Assembly (NCBI GenBank): GCA_017379015.1
Contig: JAFNXN010000010.1
Location: 1-64,000 of the forward strand
Origin: Alistipes sp.
GTDB lineage: Bacteria; Bacteroidota; Bacteroidia; Bacteroidales; Rikenellaceae
DNA length: 64,000 bases
Reading direction: 5' to 3'
This document shows positions 1 to 8,708 of this stretch, piece by piece. The first letter of the stretch is position 1, and each line of letters opens with the position of its first letter. Below the pieces are notes generated by a model. It made no database searches and was not told where the DNA came from. It saw only the letters and a list, made by a program, of their open reading frames with translations. A program made the translations under genes and the position numbers.

Positions 1-3000
1 CCTAAGGATATGGCGGCTGAGCTTTACAAGCCATTCGTCATCCGCAAGCTCATCGAGCGTGGTATTGTTAAGACCGTTAAGTCGGCAAAGAAGATCATCG
101 ACAGAAAGGATCCTGTTATCTGGGGTATCTTGGAGAATGTTATCAAGGGTCACCCAGTGTTGATGAACCGAGCTCCGACCCTTCACCGATTGGGTATCCA
201 GGCGTTCCAGCCTAAGCTTATCGAGGGTAAGGCAATGCAGCTCCACCCACTATCATGTACTGCGTTTAACGCCGACTTCGATGGTGACCAGATGGCGGTG
301 CACCTCCCACTTGGTAATGCCGCAATCCTTGAGGCTCAGATCCTTATGCTTGGTTCTCACAACGTCCTTAACCCTGCTAACGGTGCGCCTATTACCGTGC
401 CATCGCAGGATATGGTCTTGGGTCTTTACTATATTACCAAGCCACGTCCAGGTGTTAAGGGTACAGGTCTTAAGTTCTACGGTCCTGAGGAGGCAATCAT
501 CGCCTACAACGAGAAGCGTGCTGCGCTTCATGCCGTTGTTCAGTGTCGTGTGCGCGACCTCGACGAGAATGGCAACGAGGTATTCGTGATGAAGGAGACT
601 ACCATCGGTCGTATCCTCTTCAACCAGAATGTACCTTCTGAGGTAGGATACATCAATGAGGTACTTACCAAGCGTTCGTTGCGTGATATCATCGCCGTTG
701 TGATGAAGAAGGCGGGTGCTGATAAGGTGGCTAAGTTCTTGGATGATATCAAGAATATGGGTTACCGTATGGCATTCCAGGGTGGTCTATCGTTTAACCT
801 CGACGCTGTGGTTATCCCAGAGGTTAAGCAGCAGCTTATCGACGAGGGTTATGCAGCAGCCGATGCGGTTATCGATGACTATAACATGGGTCTTATCACC
901 AACAATGAGCGATATAACCAGATTGTCGATATTTGGACTAACGTAAATAATAAGCTTACTAGCCAGGTAATCAACACCCTGAAGAACGATCAGGATGGCT
1001 TCAACCCAGTCTACATGATGCTTGACTCGGGAGCGCGAGGTTCTAAGGAGCAGATTCGTCAGCTCTCTGGTATGCGTGGACTTATGGCGAAGCCTCAGAA
1101 GTCAGGTGTTGAAGGTGGTCAGCAGGTTATCGAGAACCCTATCTTGTCGAACTTTAAGGAGGGTCTTTCGGTGCTTGAGTACTTTATCTCTACGCACGGT
1201 GCGCGTAAGGGTTTGGCGGATACCGCTCTTAAGACTGCCGATGCAGGTTACTTGACACGTCGTTTGGTCGATGTTGCCCAGGATGTAATCATCAACGAGG
1301 TGGATTGCGGCACATTGCGTGGTTTGACAGCTACGGCTATCAAGCGTAACGAGGATGTCGTGCAGACACTCTACGATCGCATTCTTGGTCGTACGGCACT
1401 CAACGACGTTATCAACCCAACCACTGGTGAGATCATCTGCCACGCTGGCGAGGAGATCACCGAGGAGATTGCTGAGGCTATCGACAAGTCACCAATCGAC
1501 TCTGTTGAGATTCGTTCGGTTCTCACTTGTGAGGCACGTCGTGGTGTTTGTGCTAAGTGTTACGGTCGTAACCTTGCCACTGCACGTATGGTGCAGAAGG
1601 GTGAGGTTGTGGGTGTCATCGCTGCACAGTCTATCGGTGAGCCAGGTACTCAGCTTACACTTCGTACGTTCCACGTCGGTGGTGTTGCGGGTGGCTCTAC
1701 TGTTGAGACCAACGTTGTGTCTAAGTACGAGGGTCGTCTTGAGATTGATGACTTGCGCACAATCAAGGGTAAGAATGCTGCGAGCGAGGCTATCGACATC
1801 GTTATGTCGCGTCAGTCAGAGTTCCGCATCGTTGATCCACATACCGACATTACTCTCTATACTCACGCTCTTCCTTACGGTGCAACCCTCTTTATGAAGG
1901 ATGGCGCAGAGGTTAAGAAGGGTGATATGATCTGCGAGTGGGATCCATATAACGCAGTTATCATCGCTGAGTCTGAGGGTAAGATCGTCTACGAGAGCAT
2001 CATCGAGGGTGTTACCTACCGCGAGGAGCGCGACGAGCAGACAGGTCTTTCGGAGCGTGTGGTTATCGAGTCTAAGGATAAGACCAAGAACCCTGTTATC
2101 AAGATCGTTAACAAGGATGGTGACGAGATCAAGTCGTACAACTTGCCTGTAACGGCACATATCATGGTTAAGAACAACGCTAAGATTCATGCTGGCGATA
2201 TTCTTATCAAGATCCCACGTGCTGTAGGTAAGACTGGTGGCGATATCACCGGTGGTCTTCCACGTGTTACCGAGCTCTTCGAGGCACGTAACCCATCGAA
2301 CCCAGCAATCGTATCTGAGATCGACGGTGAGGTAGCATTCGGTAAGATCAAGCGTGGTAATCGTGAGATCATCATCACCTCTAAGGATGGCGACCAGAAG
2401 AAGTATCTCGTACCATTGTCACGTCAGATCATCGTTCAGGAGAACGACTATGTACGTGCTGGTATGGCCCTCTCTGATGGTGCGATCACCCCAGGCGACA
2501 TCCTCCGCATCCTTGGTCCTACCAAGGTTCAGGAGTATATCGTGAACGAGGTTCAGGAGGTTTACCGTATGCAGGGTGTAAAGATCAACGACAAGCACTT
2601 TGAGGTTATCGTTCGTCAGATGATGTCGAAGGTTAAGATCGAGGATCCAGGTGATACTCGCTTCTTCGAGGATCAGGTAGTTGACAAGTGGGAGTTCATG
2701 GATGTTAACGATGAGCTCTACGATAAGGTTGTTGTTACCGATGCTGGTGGCTCGCAGAATGTGCAGCCAGGACAGATCATCTCATTGCGTAAGTTGCGCG
2801 ACGAGAACTCTGCTCTTAAGCGTCGTGACATGGCTCTTGTTGAGGTACGTCCTATCGTCCCAGCAACATCGAACCAGGTTCTTCAGGGTATTACACGTGC
2901 TGCATTGCAGACTTCAAGCTTTATCTCTGCAGCATCGTTCCAGGAGACTACCAAGGTACTTAACGAGGCAGCGATCCAGGCTAAGTCGGATGACCTTGTT

Positions 3001-3102
3001 AACCTCAAGGAGAATGTCATCACAGGTAATCCTATCCCAGGTGGTACTGGTCTTCGCGACTACGACGACTTGGTTGTCGGCCTAAAATCTGAGATGATCT
3101 AA
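1..3102 (+). CDS. rpoC: RNA polymerase beta' subunit, C-terminal part (partial at window start)
   Basis: This is the beta' subunit of RNA polymerase, which forms the catalytic cleft with beta. The frame is open from base 1, so the N-terminal part lies upstream of the window and about 1,033 residues are visible. The catalytic Mg-binding loop NADFDGDQM lies at 268-294. The second zinc site is visible as an isolated Cys in DCGTLRG followed by [12 protein letters not shown], and the conserved block [11 protein letters not shown] follows it. The family identity is certain from the continuous similarity of recalled motifs. The gene ends in TAA and a strong hairpin terminator starts 22 bases later, so it is the last gene of the usual rpoB-rpoC unit. 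Nothing looks broken. Confidence 0.98.
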   Translation, partial: PKDMAAELYKPFVIRKLIERGIVKTVKSAKKIIDRKDPVIWGILENVIKGHPVLMNRAPTLHRLGIQAFQPKLIEGKAMQLHPLSCTAFNADFDGDQMAVHLPLGNAAILEAQILMLGSHNVLNPANGAPITVPSQDMVLGLYYITKPRPGVKGTGLKFYGPEEAIIAYNEKRAALHAVVQCRVRDLDENGNEVFVMKETTIGRILFNQNVPSEVGYINEVLTKRSLRDIIAVVMKKAGADKVAKFLDDIKNMGYRMAFQGGLSFNLDAVVIPEVKQQLIDEGYAAADAVIDDYNMGLITNNERYNQIVDIWTNVNNKLTSQVINTLKNDQDGFNPVYMMLDSGARGSKEQIRQLSGMRGLMAKPQKSGVEGGQQVIENPILSNFKEGLSVLEYFISTHGARKGLADTALKTADAGYLTRRLVDVAQDVIINEVDCGTLRGLTATAIKRNEDVVQTLYDRILGRTALNDVINPTTGEIICHAGEEITEEIAEAIDKSPIDSVEIRSVLTCEARRGVCAKCYGRNLATARMVQKGEVVGVIAAQSIGEPGTQLTLRTFHVGGVAGGSTVETNVVSKYEGRLEIDDLRTIKGKNAASEAIDIVMSRQSEFRIVDPHTDITLYTHALPYGATLFMKDGAEVKKGDMICEWDPYNAVIIAESEGKIVYESIIEGVTYREERDEQTGLSERVVIESKDKTKNPVIKIVNKDGDEIKSYNLPVTAHIMVKNNAKIHAGDILIKIPRAVGKTGGDITGGLPRVTELFEARNPSNPAIVSEIDGEVAFGKIKRGNREIIITSKDGDQKKYLVPLSRQIIVQENDYVRAGMALSDGAITPGDILRILGPTKVQEYIVNEVQEVYRMQGVKINDKHFEVIVRQMMSKVKIEDPGDTRFFEDQVVDKWEFMDVNDELYDKVVVTDAGGSQNVQPGQIISLRKLRDENSALKRRDMALVEVRPIVPATSNQVLQGITRAALQTSSFISAASFQETTKVLNEAAIQAKSDDLVNLKENVITGNPIPGGTGLRDYDDLVVGLKSEMI

Positions 3103-3123
3103 TCTCAAAATACTATATAAATA

Positions 3124-3157
3124 AGGTGCTATCGCGGTGTGATAGCACCTTTTTTTG
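3124..3157 (+). terminator. Terminator after rpoC
   Basis: A 10-bp perfect stem (3124-3133 with 3141-3150) and a 7-base loop are followed by seven T residues. It ends the rpoC transcript. Confidence 0.9.
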
Positions 3158-3338
3158 TGTAATATAGCGATGTTTTTGCAGTGCTCGAGATCTGCATTTT
3201 GTGTCTAAAATAGCGATTTAGCCCCGAATAGGGCTTAAGGCCGTATTTTTAGCTAAAAATATTTTTGGGTGTAAATAGCAGATATACAGCATTATATAAA
3301 ATGACCATAAAAAATATTTAAAAATAATTCCAAAAATA

Positions 3339-3370
3339 TTTGGTGGATAACAAAAGTTGTATTACCTTTG
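3339..3370 (+). promoter_or_regulatory. Bacteroidales promoter of tRNA-Ser(TGA)
   Basis: TTTG at 3339-3342, a 20-bp spacer, then TAccTTTG at 3363-3370. This matches the Bacteroides primary sigma consensus. The tRNA 5' end lies only seven bases after the -7 box, about where transcription should start. Confidence 0.8.
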
Positions 3371-3376
3371 TCCTTT

Positions 3377-3461
3377 GGAGAGGTGGCAGAGTGGTCGATT
3401 GCGGCGGTCTTGAAAACCGTTGAGCTGCGAGGCTCCGGGGGTTCGAATCCCTCCCTCTCCG
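3377..3461 (+). tRNA. tRNA-Ser (anticodon TGA)
   Basis: A class II tRNA. The acceptor stem GGAGAGG pairs with CCTCTCC, followed by discriminator G. The anticodon loop reads ctTGAaa, the long variable arm typical of tRNA-Ser is present, and the T-loop is gttcgaat. CCA is not encoded. It decodes UCA. The 3' end sequence reappears as fragments in the downstream repeat. Confidence 0.95.
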
Positions 3462-3474
3462 CTCGATCACAATG

Positions 3475-3509
3475 CAGAACGGATGACTTTTGTCATCCGT
3501 TCTGTTTTT
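3475..3509 (+). terminator. Terminator after tRNA-Ser(TGA)
   Basis: A 13-bp stem (3475-3487 with 3492-3504), a short tttt loop and a T tract. It closes the single-gene tRNA transcript. Confidence 0.9.
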
Positions 3510-3693
3510 GTGTCTGTGTGTTTGTGAGCAAGCTCCCACCCACAGTCCCAAAACCAACATGCCATAGCGTGCTCTGCATTGTCTGAGAAGAGTGTGCATT
3601 GCTCACTTAATGTGGGGTTGAGCCGATATTAAAGTGTTTATTGCTCGGGCTTAAGCCCTGCGCTTAATATGTATCGGCTCTACGGCTAAAGCC

Positions 3694-3715
3694 GTTCGAC
3701 TCCCTCCCTCTCCGC
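3694..3715 (+). repeat. tRNA-Ser 3'-end fragment inside repeat copy 1
   Basis: Twenty-two bases repeat the T-loop-to-acceptor end of the real tRNA-Ser genes (compare 3441-3461), with one A-to-C change in the T-loop. No matching 5' half exists upstream, so it is a fragment rather than a tRNA gene. A shorter relic (aatccctccctct) lies at about 3913-3925. Confidence 0.8.
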
Positions 3716-3729
3716 AAGATCACGAAGCA

Positions 3730-3763
3730 AAAAGGTATCGAGTAATCGATACCTTTTGTTTTT
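3730..3763 (+). terminator. Terminator inside repeat copy 1
   Basis: A 12-bp perfect stem (3730-3741 with 3746-3757), a gtaa loop and a T-rich tail. It follows the tRNA 3'-end fragment in the way a true tRNA terminator would. Confidence 0.85.
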
Positions 3764-3773
3764 TATACCTCGG

Positions 3774-3831
3774 CACAAGCTTGCTTGTAGACGTAGGTGT
3801 AGAAAACAAAAGATACGGCTAGCCGCTTTTT
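3774..3831 (+). repeat. 58-bp module, copy A
   Basis: This module starts cacaagcttgcttgtagacg and contains the palindrome cggctagccg. Further copies lie at 5215-5272 (one visible base change) and 55441-55498. Copies A and B bracket the orphan gene at 4104-5054. Confidence 0.88.
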
Positions 3832-4020
3832 GCGCAGTAGGGCTTGCAAGGGCCCCTGCGGCGAGCAGTGGGGAAAGGCGTTAAGCGGAGCAGATCTATC
3901 TGCGTAGTAGCCAATCCCTCCCTCTTAGCTGAAACGGTGCAGAGCGAGGCATTGCTCACTTAATGAGCACCATAGCCAATGCTACGGCTCATAGGCATCG
4001 TTTTTGAGTTTACATTTAGA

Positions 4021-4052
4021 GGAGAGAAACCTAGATTTCTCTCCCCTTTTTA
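4021..4052 (+). terminator. Hairpin with T tract, plus strand
   Basis: A 9-bp stem (4021-4029 with 4036-4044) is followed by cccctttttatt. Its orientation suits rightward transcription coming from the repeat region, not the leftward gene at 4104. Confidence 0.7.
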
Positions 4053-4103
4053 TTCTTATCACTTTCAGAAATAAGAGTACAAATCATTAACCGATGAGTC
4101 ACT

Positions 4104-5054
4104 CTACTTGAATTTCTTTCTGAGCCAATTTATTGGATTAATAATTACACTGGGTATAAGTCGAGCAAATGAATTACTGGTGTTTAAATTAATCTTCTTT
4201 AAAACATCCTGAACTTCTGATTTGATCTGTTTGGCTTCAGGCGATTTATCTGTCGAATAAGTGTCTTTTGTATATTTAGTTTGGTTACCTTTCTTAATTT
4301 TCTTATACCGTTTGCTAGCTCTATTGTAGAGCTCATCTACAATCTCTTTGCATTCCTCTGCAAAATCACCTCTATCGTCATCCTCATACTTCTTGCACTC
4401 TTTTGCCAGGCGTGAAGATTCGGCTTGTAGCTCATTTATATAGAGCATTAACTCCGTCTCAGAAGCATCATCTATTCGGTATTTGTGCTCTAGCTGTTGC
4501 TCATATTTTTCTAACTTGTCGTCATCTTCAAGACAAGAATTAAATGCATCTACTACAGCCTTTCGTATCTCAGCCTTGCTCTCATTAATTAAGCGTGTAG
4601 CTGGGTCATCTGCGACATTTCGTTGTCTGCTACTAGCACTACCACTATCTGAGCTATGCGATGATACGTTTGAGCTAAACGGCAATGGCCCAGACCAAGA
4701 CGAGCTTGAGCTTGATGAAGATGATGAGGACTTTGATGATTTAGTTGATTTCTCAGCCCTCTTCTCCGCCTTATCTCTATCATTTTGGGCTTTTAGCTGG
4801 TCTTTAGCTGTTTTCTTAGCCTCTGCCAATGAGTCCTTTGCTCGTTTCAATAGCTCCTCTGCGCTCCAAACATTGCAATCATAGCTATTGCCCAACTTTC
4901 CATTAGCGTGCCTAAAAGATTTTCTGCTATTTTGGTAATTACCATTTTGTTTAGCTGCGTCACGATCTCTTTTGTATCCGTCTAAACGGCTTTGGGCTAG
5001 ATTTACTTGATTTTGAGCTGCGCGTACATTAGAATCATCTTCAATTGTTCCCAT
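4104..5054 (-). CDS. Orphan Ser-rich, coiled-coil protein of unknown function
   Basis: I do not recognise this 316-residue protein. It has no signal peptide and no clear membrane segment. Residues 1-105 are Lys/Glu/Ala-rich and likely helical (segment SLAEAKKTAKDQLKAQNDRD). A Ser-rich low-complexity linker with a run of 11 Ser follows at about 110-150. A second charged helical part occupies about 155-260, and the basic tail ends NWLRKKFK. The coding sequence is visibly richer in A/T and in AAA/AAT codons than its neighbours. It stands alone, flanked by 58-bp modules at 3774 and 5215, downstream of a tRNA-Ser. A TAacTTTG box at 5128-5135 suits its transcription. I infer a horizontally acquired cargo gene. 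Confidence 0.75.
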   Translation of the reverse strand: MGTIEDDSNVRAAQNQVNLAQSRLDGYKRDRDAAKQNGNYQNSRKSFRHANGKLGNSYDCNVWSAEELLKRAKDSLAEAKKTAKDQLKAQNDRDKAEKRAEKSTKSSKSSSSSSSSSSSWSGPLPFSSNVSSHSSDSGSASSRQRNVADDPATRLINESKAEIRKAVVDAFNSCLEDDDKLEKYEQQLEHKYRIDDASETELMLYINELQAESSRLAKECKKYEDDDRGDFAEECKEIVDELYNRASKRYKKIKKGNQTKYTKDTYSTDKSPEAKQIKSEVQDVLKKINLNTSNSFARLIPSVIINPINWLRKKFK

Positions 5055-5127
5055 AGTTTAATGTGTCATTATAGGGTTTTATATATGATTTATAAGGAAT
5101 ATCCTTTCTACTAGCGTATTTGTACGT

Positions 5128-5135
5128 CAAAGTTA
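5128..5135 (-). promoter_or_regulatory. Possible -7 box for the orphan gene
   Basis: On the minus strand the box reads TAacTTTG. An ATTG lies 20 bp further upstream as a weak -33 element. The start codon is about 75 bases downstream. Confidence 0.5.
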
Positions 5136-5214
5136 ACCAATATTTCCCAAAATAACAATTCCGAAGCAACTATACATCCTGATACTCTTGTTTAGTAAGC
5201 CCAACTTATCTTGC

Positions 5215-5272
5215 CACAAGCTTGCTTGTAGACGTAGGTGTAGAAAACAAAAGATGCGGCTAGCCGCTTTTT
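5215..5272 (+). repeat. 58-bp module, copy B
   Basis: Same 58 bases as 3774-3831 apart from one A-to-G change (gatgcgg for gatacgg). Here the module stands alone, without the rest of the 334-bp repeat. It marks the far side of the orphan gene. Confidence 0.88.
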
Positions 5273-5328
5273 AACCAAATCAGCTCTCGCTGTGAGTCAC
5301 TAAACGGGATCATTCCGAAAAATTTCAC

Positions 5329-5336
5329 TATCTTTG
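5329..5336 (+). promoter_or_regulatory. -7 box of lpxB promoter
   Basis: TAtcTTTG lies 17 bases before the lpxB start codon. No convincing TTTG -33 box is present. Confidence 0.65.
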
Positions 5337-5353
5337 TATCAAAATCGAGAGAT

Positions 5354-6484
5354 ATGAGATATTATATTGTTGTTGGTGAACCATCGGGCGATCTTCATGG
5401 TAGCAAGCTTATGAGAGGTATCGCAAAGTCCGACCCTGAGGCAGAGTTTCGCTTTACGGGCGGCGATCGTATGGCTGAGATAGCTACTCGCGATGCGATG
5501 CTCTATCACTACACCGAGATGTCATTCTTTGGCTTTGTACAAGTGGCACTCAACCTGCGCACCATCTTCCGCCAGATGGATATTGTCAAGGCAGATATTG
5601 AGCGTTTCCAGCCCGATGTAATCATCCTCATTGACTATCCGGCATTCAATCTGCGTATTGCTAAGTGGGCTAAGGCTCGAGGTATTCGTGTCTATTACTA
5701 TATTGCCCCTAAGGTCTGGGCGTGGAAGGAGCGACGTGTTAAGGCTCTGCGTAAGTATGTAGACCGTCTTTACACGATCTTTCCCTTCGAGACGGAGTAT
5801 TTTCGTGGTCACGGCATCGAGCCCACGTTTTGTGGTAATCCCCTTGTTGACGACATTGCGGAGTGCCGTAAGAGGATGCCTCAGCGCGAGGCGTTCCTCG
5901 CGGATAACTCTCTCGACGAGCGTCCTATTGTAGCTCTTTTGGCGGGTAGTCGTCGCTCGGAGATCGAGGCAAACCTCCCCGACATGGTTGCCATCGCGCA
6001 ACGCTTTCCTAACTTACAGTTCGTGGTGACGGCAGTAGGGTGGATCGATAGGTCGCTCTACGATAGTATCACTGCGGGAGCCGAGAATGTTAAGTATGTC
6101 GTGGACCGTACGCAGCAGACCCTTGCCATGGCTGATGCTGCCATAGTGACCTCGGGCACTGCGACCCTTGAGACTGCGCTTATGGGCGTGCCTGAGGTGG
6201 TTATCTACCATGTGCCATGGCTCTATGAGAAGCTTAAGCCCTACTTCCTGCGCATCCCTTATATCTCGCTGGTGAACATTAATCTTGGGCGTGAGGCTGT
6301 GCGTGAGATTGTCGTGGCGCGTCTAGATGTCGACGATGCTTGCCAAGAGCTTCGTTCGATACTCAAGGGCGGTAGTAAGCGACAGCGTATGCTCGATGAT
6401 TTTCAGGAGCTGCGCGCTATGATCGGTGCTGAGGGGGCAAGCGATCGTTTTGCAACAGACATTGTAAACTCTTTAAAGAGATGA
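5354..6484 (+). CDS. lpxB: Lipid-A-disaccharide synthase
   Basis: LpxB joins UDP-2,3-diacylglucosamine to lipid X and forms the lipid A disaccharide at the cytoplasmic face of the inner membrane. It has 376 residues, the usual size. The N-terminus begins MRYYIVVGEPSGDLHGSKLM, the hallmark GEPSGD nucleotide-sugar-binding start of GT19. AGSRRSEIEANLP near residue 197 and TSGTATLETAL near 265 are further family motifs. The start follows a TAtcTTTG promoter box by 17 bases. It overlaps the next gene by four bases (ATGA), so the two are translationally coupled. All key motifs are intact. Confidence 0.96.
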   Translation: MRYYIVVGEPSGDLHGSKLMRGIAKSDPEAEFRFTGGDRMAEIATRDAMLYHYTEMSFFGFVQVALNLRTIFRQMDIVKADIERFQPDVIILIDYPAFNLRIAKWAKARGIRVYYYIAPKVWAWKERRVKALRKYVDRLYTIFPFETEYFRGHGIEPTFCGNPLVDDIAECRKRMPQREAFLADNSLDERPIVALLAGSRRSEIEANLPDMVAIAQRFPNLQFVVTAVGWIDRSLYDSITAGAENVKYVVDRTQQTLAMADAAIVTSGTATLETALMGVPEVVIYHVPWLYEKLKPYFLRIPYISLVNINLGREAVREIVVARLDVDDACQELRSILKGGSKRQRMLDDFQELRAMIGAEGASDRFATDIVNSLKR

Positions 6485-7056
6485 AGCTGATACATATTAT
6501 AAATAACTATGATGCGGGGGCATCAGTACCTCGCTTCTATCTTAAGGCGGACACTGCGCTATTGCGCAATAATGACGCCTTCTACATCCCTGATGGTGTT
6601 GGACGTATTGTTGCCGAGCCACACATCGTGCTCAAGAATTCGCGCCTTGCAAAGTGTATTAGTGAGCGTTTTGCGTCGCGTTGTGTCGATGCTGTCATGG
6701 CGGGTGTTAGCTTTACCCCCATTGAGCGTCTTGAGGCGTTGCGTAGCGAGGGACTGCCCTGGGACGAGGCGGTGGGCTATGACCACTCCTCTGCGCTCTC
6801 GCTTGACGCTTTGGGTCGTGATGCTCTGCTTCAGGGTGCAACGTTCTACATTAACGGTGAGGAGCAACTGCGCCTTAAGCTTGATGATATGTGCTTCTCG
6901 CCCGATCGTATTGTGAGCCATCTCTCAGAGCGAATGACGCTGCGCATTGGCGATTTAATCTACCTTGGTTCGCCACGCCAGTTCGACATCAAGCCAGGTG
7001 ACAACCTTCGTCTTGCGGTCGGAGATAAGGTGTTGCTTAACTTCGATATAAAGTAA
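6481..7056 (+). CDS. Fumarylacetoacetate hydrolase-like protein, divergent
   Basis: This 191-residue cytoplasmic protein resembles the FAH fold. It has IVLKNSRLAKCI near the start (position of the family's F.KP region), GLPWDEAVGY in the middle, FYINGEEQLRL matching the family's vNGe..Q strand, and IGDLIYLGSP matching the GD.i.tGtP segment. The usual metal-site pattern (E.E and the nDvt.Rd block) is not obvious, so a hydrolase activity is uncertain. It overlaps lpxB by four bases, which ties its expression to lipid A synthesis. A 120-bp repeat and a hairpin follow. Family assignment comes from recalled motifs; the function is open. Confidence 0.75.
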   Translation: MKLIHIINNYDAGASVPRFYLKADTALLRNNDAFYIPDGVGRIVAEPHIVLKNSRLAKCISERFASRCVDAVMAGVSFTPIERLEALRSEGLPWDEAVGYDHSSALSLDALGRDALLQGATFYINGEEQLRLKLDDMCFSPDRIVSHLSERMTLRIGDLIYLGSPRQFDIKPGDNLRLAVGDKVLLNFDIK

Positions 7057-7080
7057 GCGCGATTATTATTAAAACAGATA

Positions 7081-7200
7081 GAAGCTGAATAAAAAGTGTA
7101 TTTTGTCGTTATGCTCGCCCTCAAAATCCTCATTTACGCCTAGTAAACTCCGGTTTTTCGGGCTTCGCAAGCCTAAAACTACATCTTTTTCTTCAACTTC
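7081..7200 (+). repeat. 120-bp imperfect palindromic element, copy 1
   Basis: The ends are imperfect inverted repeats (gaagctgaataaaaagtgta against the complement of tacatctttttcttcaacttc). Much of the interior also pairs, so the whole element could fold as one long hairpin. Copies lie at 12965-13085 (same orientation) and 51061-51180 (inverted). No ORF is evident. It resembles a MITE or BIME-like intergenic repeat. Homology with copy 2 continues into the following terminator. Confidence 0.9.
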
Positions 7201-7210
7201 TAAACAATAA

Positions 7211-7242
7211 GGGGATGACTAATTTACTTTTTAGTCATCCCC
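7211..7242. terminator. Hairpin between the FAH-like gene and the OmpA gene
   Basis: A 10-bp stem ggggatgact/agtcatcccc is followed on the plus strand by a T-rich stretch. It probably serves the rightward gene and perhaps the convergent ompA-like gene. The same hairpin with shorter loop follows repeat copy 2 at 13097-13126. Confidence 0.8.
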
Positions 7243-7267
7243 TATCTGTTTTTAGGTATGTATGTTA

Positions 7268-8446
7268 TTACATGATAACCACGCAACGGTTGATCTCAAC
7301 ATCATCCTCGGTGAAGGCTGGCTCAGTAGCACCAACCCACTTTACCTCGATGCGATGCTCGCTGATGCCCTTAGCCACCATATACTCCTTTACAGCCTCA
7401 GCACGCTTCTGCGATAGAGCGTCGTTGTACTCAGGAGTACCTGTTGAACGGTCAGCATAGCCAACAACAGTGATCTTAAGCTTACCAGACTTCAATGTCG
7501 ATACATACTTATCGATTGTAGCCATTGCGAATGTAGAGAGCTCATACTCGTTCTTCTCGAAGAATACTACGCTGTGTGCGCTGATAACCTCCTCGCCAGC
7601 AGGGATAAGAGTTCTCTTAAGCTCCTGGTTCTGAGCCTCAAGCTCCTCAACCTGGTTGTTGAGTGTGCTTACGTTAGCCTCAGCGTTGCTCACCTCGCGG
7701 TTAAGCTGCTCAACAGCCTCTACGTAGCCGTCAACAACAGTCTGAGAGTATGCTGGTGTCCACTCCTGCTTGTTGAAACGATAAGCCACACCTACTGAAC
7801 CTGTCCATGAGAATGCGAAGCGACCGCCACCGTTTACCTCTGCTGGAAGACCATCCTCAGCGAAGATCCATGTGCGGAGGTCGAGCTGAACATCGAGGTT
7901 CTTAGTGATGCGGAACTTGTTCAAAAGACCGAATGTTGTAGCGTACTCACCGTTGTAAGTACCTGGAGTATTCTTAGTCCATGACATTGCTGTGTAGCCA
8001 AAGCCTACGTAAGGGATAGCGTAGTAAAGACGATCCTCACGGTAGCCACCAATCCAGTTAGAGAGGTTAACCATTACGTCGCCATGAACAAAGATATATG
8101 GAGTCTGGTATGCACGAGCACTATAGCGATCGCCTCTAAATGTGTAGTTCTGGAAGTGACCACCGTCGAGCTGAAGACGAAGACCTACAACAGGCACGAT
8201 CCACTTTGTTGCGCCGATGTTGAGGTTCCAGCTGTTACGGTTGAAGAACTTACCTGGCTCATCTGTGTTAAACTTGTTAGCGATGTCAAGGCGTGAGATA
8301 CCGACACCTGCAGAGACCTCCCAGTTATCCCAGAATTTGTTGGTCTCAAAGCCCTTCCAGTGGAGCTTCTCATCATTGTTCTGTTGCGCAGTAGCTGTAG
8401 CACATGCCATCAAAGCTACGCAAAAGACAAGTAGAATTTTTTTCAT
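7268..8446 (-). CDS. OmpA family outer membrane protein
   Basis: A 392-residue outer membrane protein. Residues 1-20 are a signal peptide ending ATATAQ. About 25-245 alternate in a beta-barrel pattern with many aromatic residues. A short coiled coil (LNNQVEELEAQNQELKRTL) at roughly 275-300 separates it from a C-terminal OmpA domain. That domain carries SQKRAEAVKEYMVAKG and the peptidoglycan-binding region around VVGYADRSTGTPEYND, so the protein likely anchors the outer membrane to the wall. It is monocistronic, with a TATATTTG promoter box at 8496-8503. Nearby lipoproteins are also surface proteins. The identity is firm; pore activity is inferred. Confidence 0.93.
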   Translation of the reverse strand: MKKILLVFCVALMACATATAQQNNDEKLHWKGFETNKFWDNWEVSAGVGISRLDIANKFNTDEPGKFFNRNSWNLNIGATKWIVPVVGLRLQLDGGHFQNYTFRGDRYSARAYQTPYIFVHGDVMVNLSNWIGGYREDRLYYAIPYVGFGYTAMSWTKNTPGTYNGEYATTFGLLNKFRITKNLDVQLDLRTWIFAEDGLPAEVNGGGRFAFSWTGSVGVAYRFNKQEWTPAYSQTVVDGYVEAVEQLNREVSNAEANVSTLNNQVEELEAQNQELKRTLIPAGEEVISAHSVVFFEKNEYELSTFAMATIDKYVSTLKSGKLKITVVGYADRSTGTPEYNDALSQKRAEAVKEYMVAKGISEHRIEVKWVGATEPAFTEDDVEINRCVVIM

Positions 8447-8495
8447 TTTTAAATAGTATTTTTAGTTATAATCTCATTTGCATTTAATTCTCGCA

Positions 8496-8503
8496 CAAAT
8501 ATA
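8496..8503 (-). promoter_or_regulatory. -7 box of the OmpA family gene
   Basis: The minus strand reads TATATTTG about 50 bases before the start codon. The intergenic region around it is strongly A/T-rich. Confidence 0.65.
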
Positions 8504-8645
8504 CAAATAACAATTTAAAAATGGCATATTACTCCATATTTTCTTATGCAAAACGTCATTTATTTACCCCTAATTCTACTTTTTAGTTATAATTTACGCA
8601 TTATTTGTGGTAATTATTCACTCTATATTGCTCGGCACATATATG

Positions 8646-8685
8646 TAAAAAGTGAGGCCACCCACACGAATGTGGGTAGCCTCAC
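8646..8685 (-). terminator. Terminator of the BACON-like lipoprotein gene
   Basis: A 15-bp stem with one mismatch (8652-8666 with 8671-8685) is followed on the minus strand by TTTTTAC. It lies just past the stop codon at 8709. Confidence 0.85.
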
Positions 8686-8708
8686 CTCTAATTTTTAGGA
8701 GCGTCGTA

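Larger units (their letters stand above)
3596..3929 (+). repeat. 334-bp mosaic repeat, copy 1 (downstream of tRNA-Ser)
   Basis: This 334-bp block recurs at 55263-55596, also just downstream of a tRNA-Ser gene. By eye the two copies are the same length and differ at about five positions. It contains a copy of the tRNA-Ser 3' end (3694-3715), nested palindromes (for example gggcttaagccc near 3650), its own terminator hairpin, and a 58-bp module found a third time at 5215-5272. No ORF is evident in it. It looks like a scar or building block of an element that uses the tRNA-Ser 3' end. Confidence 0.9.

Noticed and set aside
3318..3599. Open frame of 93 codons over tRNA-Ser(TGA)
   Set aside because: It covers the tRNA and its terminator on the opposite strand and has no support. 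The similar frame at 54888-55208 over tRNA-Ser(CGA) was rejected for the same reason.
3596..3929. Complete second tRNA-Ser gene in the repeat
   Set aside because: Only the 3' end matches. There is no acceptor 5' strand, D-arm or anticodon arm at the right distance.
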